A stretch of DNA of 8,373 bases, taken from the NCBI GenBank assembly GCA_015523685.1, contig WAJW01000108.1, forward strand, positions 1 through 8,373. Direction: 5' to 3'. The position numbers and the translations under genes were made by a program. Positions 5,679 through 8,373 of the stretch are shown piece by piece (positions within the stretch are counted from its first letter, which is position 1; each line of letters starts with the position of its first letter). The notes under the pieces are model-generated. The model was given only the letters and a program-made list of their open reading frames with translations, was not told where the DNA came from and made no database searches. This DNA is from Archaeoglobaceae archaeon. GTDB lineage: Archaea; Halobacteriota; Archaeoglobi; Archaeoglobales; JdFR-42.

Positions 5679-6250
5679 AACTTTCTCGCATAACTCAAAC
5701 TCTTGCTAAATCTGTTAAAACACTCTCTAATTACATTTTTCAACTTATACAGAGTTTTTATCAGCAGAGGAGAGATCTCTCGCTTTATACTTTTCCATAT
5801 AAACTCTATTGGATTCAAGTCAGGAGAATAAGGTGGTAAGAACACAAGAATGATATCCAGTTTTTCAGCAAACTCTCTTGTTTTGTTTGCCCAGTGGCTG
5901 AGGTTATCCAGAATGATTATGATGGGCTTATCCGGATTCTTCTTTCTTATCTTCTTCAGGAATTCGCATACGGCTTCCTTTTTCGAGTTTTCTTTAAAAT
6001 CAATAATACTGTTCCCGCTTATTGCGTAGAAACCGAACGTATTCGCTTTAAGCCTTGTTGTGTTCTTCTTAACAAGTGCTTTGCTGAAAGACCGCAATCT
6101 TTGAGTGTTTGCGTTAAGCTGAGGTGAAGTTTCATCCAGAAATCCAATTATACAGTTTTCACGAGAATTCAATACTTCATCAAGTTTCGCACGTGCAAAG
6201 CACGGCGCGCCGTCACGAAGTGACGTGCGTTTTAAACTCTTCTTCGCCAT
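5663..6250 (-). pseudogene. IS630 transposase, C-terminal catalytic half (DDE)
   Basis: The open frame from ATG 6250 gives 195 residues, but real homology begins only at about residue 22 (KLDEVLNSRE). Residues 1-21 are read from the wrong frame and from the 42-nt hairpin block. The catalytic triad is D39 in IGFLDETSP, D115 in IIILDNLSHW and E149 in PYSPDLNPIEFIW, with the D-to-E spacing of 33 intervening residues typical of IS630 DD34E enzymes. The motif PPYSPDLNP is diagnostic of the IS630/Tc1 group. The catalytic half keeps every key residue and ends at TGA 5663-5665, just inside the left terminal repeat. Without the DNA-binding half it is not expected to transpose. Programmed frameshifting between the two halves is possible in this family, but the inserted hairpin explains the break better. 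Confidence 0.85.
6188..6229. repeat. 42-nt GC-rich nested palindrome inserted in the transposase
   Basis: Plus-strand order: CGCAC (6188-6192), hairpin GTGC-AAA-GCAC (6193-6203), the self-complementary GGCGCGCC (6204-6211), hairpin GTCAC-GAA-GTGAC (6212-6224), then GTGCG (6225-6229), which pairs back with the first block. The outer arms extend to CGCACGT/ACGTGCG. It is flanked by T-runs on both sides (TTT and TTTT) and is much richer in GC than its surroundings. It sits exactly at the frame change between the two transposase halves. Removing it with one extra A on the coding strand joins them as EFK-KLDE. A small palindromic repeat or MITE-like insertion is the simplest reading. Confidence 0.65.
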
Positions 6251-6701
6251 TCTCTGGCTTTCTGTAGTCTAACTGGTAGGGTTTGGCGTATTTCATTCCC
6301 AAAGACCTCAGTATTCTGGTAACGTGCCTGAAAGAGTATTCCACACCGAATTCTTCTTTGATAAGCTCTCTAACCTCTTTAATCGTCCAGTCGTCTCTAC
6401 TCTTCAGAATAGCTTTCAGTTCTTCTTTCTGTTCTTCGCTGAGCTCAGAAGGTCTTCCTCCTCCGTAGTTTGGTTTCAAACCTTCTAAACCTTTCTCGTT
6501 CCACTCATGAAGCCATTCGTAGCCGGTAACCTTGCTTATTCCTACTTCTTCTGCTGCCTGTGGGCTCTTTCCTGCGTAGAGAGATTTGATGAAGAGCAAC
6601 TTTCTTAGAACTACAGCCTCTATTTTTCTGATTCTAATCTCTTAGTTTAATTCTTCCGGTGTAAGCCATCTCACAATCTCTTTTTCCGGTTTTCTTGCCA
6701 T
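6213..6701 (-). pseudogene. IS630 transposase, N-terminal DNA-binding half with in-frame stop
   Basis: Translation from ATG 6701 reads MARKPEKEIVRWLTPEELN, hits TAA at codon 20 (6642-6644), and then continues in the same frame as EIRIRKIEAVV. It runs through a helix-turn-helix (SPQAAEEVGISKVTGYEWL), the GGGRPSELS linker, and a second winged-helix-like segment (DWTIKEVRELIKEEF to RILRSLGM). A downstream TTG at 6599 could restart translation but would lose the N-terminus. After KPENGEEEFK the frame enters the 42-nt palindromic block and stops at TGA 6213-6215, while the transposase homology continues in another frame. The gene therefore carries two independent lesions, so the element is old. 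Confidence 0.85.
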
Positions 6702-6722
6702 GTAGCATAATTTGTGGTAAAA

Positions 6723-6747
6723 GTTAATAAAGTTTTGTCTTAGACTG
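6723..6747. repeat. IS630 right terminal inverted repeat (approximate)
   Basis: Read from the outside inward on the minus strand it begins CAGTCTAAGACAAAAC and ends TTTATTAAC, mirroring the left end with a few gaps. TA 6748-6749 follows on the plus strand. Confidence 0.5.
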
Positions 6748-6823
6748 TAAATTTAAATTAATGAGATTAACAACCAAACAATAAAACTGATTTCCGGTTG
6801 TTCAACTGATGCGATCCGGTTAA

Positions 6824-7127
6824 TCATCTATCTTCGTAGATAGATTAGAAACAGAAGCTACCACTAAGTTCTAAAACTACCTGAAAGAAACTGAGATTTT
6901 CCTTGGAGGATATGAAATAACTCCAGTAAATAGGGTGATGGAATCCATTAAGGTCACAATTCTGGTGTTTTCTTTGAAGTAGAGATATCTTATGTTGCAA
7001 ATGAGATAACCAAAGGATATGAGCTAATAAGATCTTGTAGGATTCAGCCGAAATGAAACCAGAGTCATTCTATTCATCCATGTTAAAGTTCAAAGCAATT
7101 CGTAAGTTTTGTCTTTTCAATTTCTAA
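6824..7127 (+). pseudogene. Decayed gene of unrecognised family
   Basis: Joining three plus-strand frames gives protein-like sequence. Frame one, from 6824, reads SSIFVDRLETEATTKF, stops at TAA 6872-6874, then continues NYLKETEIFLGGYEITPVN and RVMESIK. At about 6950 one base appears lost, and the next frame reads GHNSGVFFEVEISYVANEI then TKGYELIRSC. Near 7040 the frame changes again to DSAEMKPESFYSSMLKFK and ends at TAA 7125-7127. The composition (many E, K, V, I and F-F-E-V-E strands) resembles a real archaeal protein of about 100 residues, unlike the surrounding AT-rich DNA. I do not recognise the family. The true 5' end is unclear because the hairpin at 6826-6845 overlaps it. A chance run of open frames is the alternative. 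Confidence 0.4.
6826..6845. repeat. 8-bp perfect hairpin with TCGT loop
   Basis: ATCTATCT (6826-6833) pairs exactly with AGATAGAT (6838-6845) around TCGT. No T-run follows on either side, so it is not an obvious intrinsic terminator. It lies at the start of a decayed reading frame and may be a structured site or chance. Confidence 0.35.
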
Positions 7128-7680
7128 CATAAATCGAAAGAAGAGTCTTTTTATTGATACAAATTTAACAGACAAATATTGCTCAATAAAATAATTATCT
7201 CCCATTCACAGAAAGAGTTTATTTCTGAACGATTTTATATTGATTTTAATTCCTATTCTACCCCTTATATCTGCCCTACCGAAAAACTTCTTTGATTGCA
7301 GATCGATTAAGAAATTCTATATCTAACTCTAAAAAACAATTATGGATATGAGAATTTATGCAAACTGGTGGAGATAAAATATAGTAGCTCTTCCTGTAAT
7401 TTTCAAAAATCCAAGCTTGATAACATCCAATGGCAATGGTTTTTGAGTTATAATATGAATGAATATATAAATAAGAAAATATATTAATTTTAAACCTCTA
7501 TTGACAAATATTTCTGTACCTATCTATCATAATCACTAACATGCAAAATTGTTTTACGTTGGTTTAATGACAATTTAGATTACATTAAAATATTTTATAT
7601 AGCATTAACTAAACGTACCGGTTATTTTAACTTTAAAAATGATTTCATAAATTTAATATCGAGAACAGTGTTGAATAGTA
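7128..7680. other. AT-rich gene-poor interval
   Basis: This 550-base stretch is very AT-rich on both strands and I see no convincing gene in it. Short minus-strand frames exist but lack ribosome sites and recognisable motifs. Several TATA-like strings occur, which is expected from the composition. It may be a decayed intergenic region next to the insertion sequence, or it may hold upstream control sites for the ABC ATPase gene. Confidence 0.5.
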
Positions 7681-7683
7681 ACC

Positions 7684-7691
7684 TTTATATT
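7684..7691 (+). promoter_or_regulatory. TATA box for the component A2-type ABC ATPase gene
   Basis: TTTATATT preceded by GTAACC is a good archaeal TATA box with a possible BRE. It predicts transcription starting near 7714, leaving a leader of about 24 bases that includes the Shine-Dalgarno. A second AT-rich box, TTTATAAT at 7700-7707, would start the transcript too close to the Shine-Dalgarno. Confidence 0.55.
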
Positions 7692-7724
7692 TGACATGTT
7701 TTATAATCAATTAGAAACTACGCC

Positions 7725-7733
7725 GGGGGTAAT
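7725..7733 (+). promoter_or_regulatory. Shine-Dalgarno for the ABC ATPase gene
   Basis: GGGGGTAAT matches GGAGGTGAT at seven of nine positions, and its G-run ends eight bases before ATG 7738. It fixes the start codon of the downstream gene. Confidence 0.6.
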
Positions 7734-7737
7734 ATAG

Positions 7738-8373
7738 ATGGGAAATACGAACGAGATACTGTTGAAAGTTAAAAACTTGTCAAAAGAGTTCGGGACTGTC
7801 TCTGTAATAGAAAACATTAGTTTTGAGTTAAAGGTCGGTCAGGGTTACGGAGTTCTAGGTAAGTCTGGTGTGGGTAAATCAGTCCTTATGAACTGCATCA
7901 GAGGAATTCCAGAATACAGACCAACCTCAGGAGAGGTGATATTCAACATTGCCGTATGTGAAAATGAAGAATGTCAGTATGTGGATGTTCCAACGAAGGA
8001 CGGAGAGGAGTGCCCGAGATGTGGGGCCAGCATGTCCAGGCAGGAGGTTGATTACTGGAATGAACTTGACAATGGAACCAGACTGGGTAAAAATATCTAT
8101 GATAGGATGAGTATGATGACACAGAGACAATTTTCTCTCTACGGTGAGCTCCCTGTTATAGAAAACGTTATGATAGCACTAGATAGTGCAGGAGTTGCCA
8201 AGCACATGCAGAGACCTCTTGCAATTAAACTCTTATCCCAAGTTAAATTGACTCATAGAATTACTCACGTTGCAAGAGATTTAAGTGGTGGGGAAAAGCA
8301 GAGAGTAGTTTTTGCCATGTGCATAGCCAAGAATCCGATTTTAATTTTAGCGGATGAACCAACAGGCACTCTC
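7738..8373 (+). CDS. atwA: Methyl-coenzyme M reductase system component A2 homologue (ABC ATPase), N-terminal part
   Basis: The gene runs off the window after 212 codons. Component A2 (AtwA) is a soluble twin-ABC ATPase that supplies ATP-dependent activation to methyl-coenzyme M reductase in methanogens; homologues also occur in some relatives without the classical enzyme. The first ABC domain is complete in its motifs: Walker A GKSGVGKS at 41-48, Q-loop Q129 in MMTQRQF, signature LSGGEKQR at 182-189, and Walker B ILILADEPTG at about 201-210. Between Walker A and the Q-loop is the inserted zinc knuckle that marks this family: C74, C79, C92 and C95 in the pattern C-x4-C-x12-C-x2-C. No membrane segment is present. 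A second ABC domain should follow outside the window, with an expected full length of about 530 residues. The promoter and Shine-Dalgarno upstream look functional and the frame is intact. A different twin-ABC paralogue remains possible. Confidence 0.82.
   Translation, partial: MGNTNEILLKVKNLSKEFGTVSVIENISFELKVGQGYGVLGKSGVGKSVLMNCIRGIPEYRPTSGEVIFNIAVCENEECQYVDVPTKDGEECPRCGASMSRQEVDYWNELDNGTRLGKNIYDRMSMMTQRQFSLYGELPVIENVMIALDSAGVAKHMQRPLAIKLLSQVKLTHRITHVARDLSGGEKQRVVFAMCIAKNPILILADEPTGTL

Larger units (their letters stand above)
5651..6747 (-). mobile_element. IS630-family insertion sequence, inactivated
   Basis: About 1.1 kb carrying one IS630-type transposase on the minus strand. The ends are inferred from imperfect inverted repeats: on the left ACATCTAACTAATC and on to CCATTAAC (5651-5678), and on the right, read inward, CAGTCTAAGAC and on to TTTATTAAC (complement of 6723-6747). 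TA dinucleotides flank both ends (5649-5650 and 6748-6749), as expected for IS630 target duplication. The left end truncates a penicillin acylase gene, but the matching alpha-chain part is not found beyond the right end, so a deletion or rearrangement followed insertion. Exact ends could shift by a few bases. The transposase is broken, so the copy could move only with help in trans. Confidence 0.75.

Noticed and set aside
6188..6229. CRISPR repeat
   Set aside because: The hairpin block occurs only once in the window, with no spacers and no cas genes.
5663..6599. Programmed frameshift joining two functional transposase frames
   Set aside because: An additional in-frame stop near the N-terminus and the palindromic insert at the junction point to inactivation. 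No clear slippery heptamer precedes a structured element in the expected arrangement apart from a short A-run.
7927..8130. 67-aa minus-strand frame inside the ABC ATPase gene
   Set aside because: It lies antisense to an intact, motif-rich coding region and is a shadow frame.

Overview
The window looks archaeal, most likely from a euryarchaeon of the Archaeoglobales/methanogen-relative type. The reasons are an archaeal purine gene (purP), a tRNA with no encoded CCA and an archaeal TATA box upstream, a homologue of methyl-coenzyme M reductase system component A2, a NucS-type nuclease domain, GGAGGTG-type ribosome binding sites mixed with a probable leaderless gene, and an IS630 element. The lineage is inferred from these families, not proved.

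Layout. Positions 1-570 look like ordinary core genome: the 3' end of purP, then tRNA-Val(CAC). From about 571 to 7680 the region looks accessory and partly decaying. A plus-strand gene (822-1508) joins a winged-helix-like domain to a NucS/RecB-like nuclease domain. After a 466-bp stretch with only a doubtful zinc-knuckle remnant come minus-strand genes. These are an overlapping mntA-hepT toxin-antitoxin pair (1975-2738), a broken hicB antitoxin gene (2800-2998), a small SHOCT-domain membrane protein (3186-3425), a 4-helix membrane protein (3698-4003), and a penicillin-acylase-family gene (4000-5649). The acylase gene keeps the beta chain with its nucleophilic serine. It has lost the signal peptide and alpha chain exactly where an IS630-family element (about 5651-6747) abuts it.

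The IS630 transposase is itself dead. It has an in-frame stop near its N-terminus and a frame change at a GC-rich 42-nt block made of nested hairpins (6188-6229), which looks like a small palindromic insertion. Right of the IS is another decayed reading frame (about 6824-7127) and an AT-rich gene-poor stretch. Then a well-formed promoter and Shine-Dalgarno start the component A2-type ABC ATPase (7738 to the window end, truncated by the window).

How the genes relate. MntA and HepT form one functional unit: a nucleotidyltransferase antitoxin that AMPylates a HEPN RNase toxin. The acylase and the 101-aa membrane protein overlap by ATGA and were probably co-translated. The other genes do not form an obvious pathway. 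The main stories are gene decay, mobile-element damage and two toxin-antitoxin remnants or systems beside a tRNA gene. I did not find a convincing wholly new multi-gene system. The best leads are the 42-nt palindromic insert, the winged-helix/NucS nuclease and the repeat cluster upstream of the SHOCT gene.
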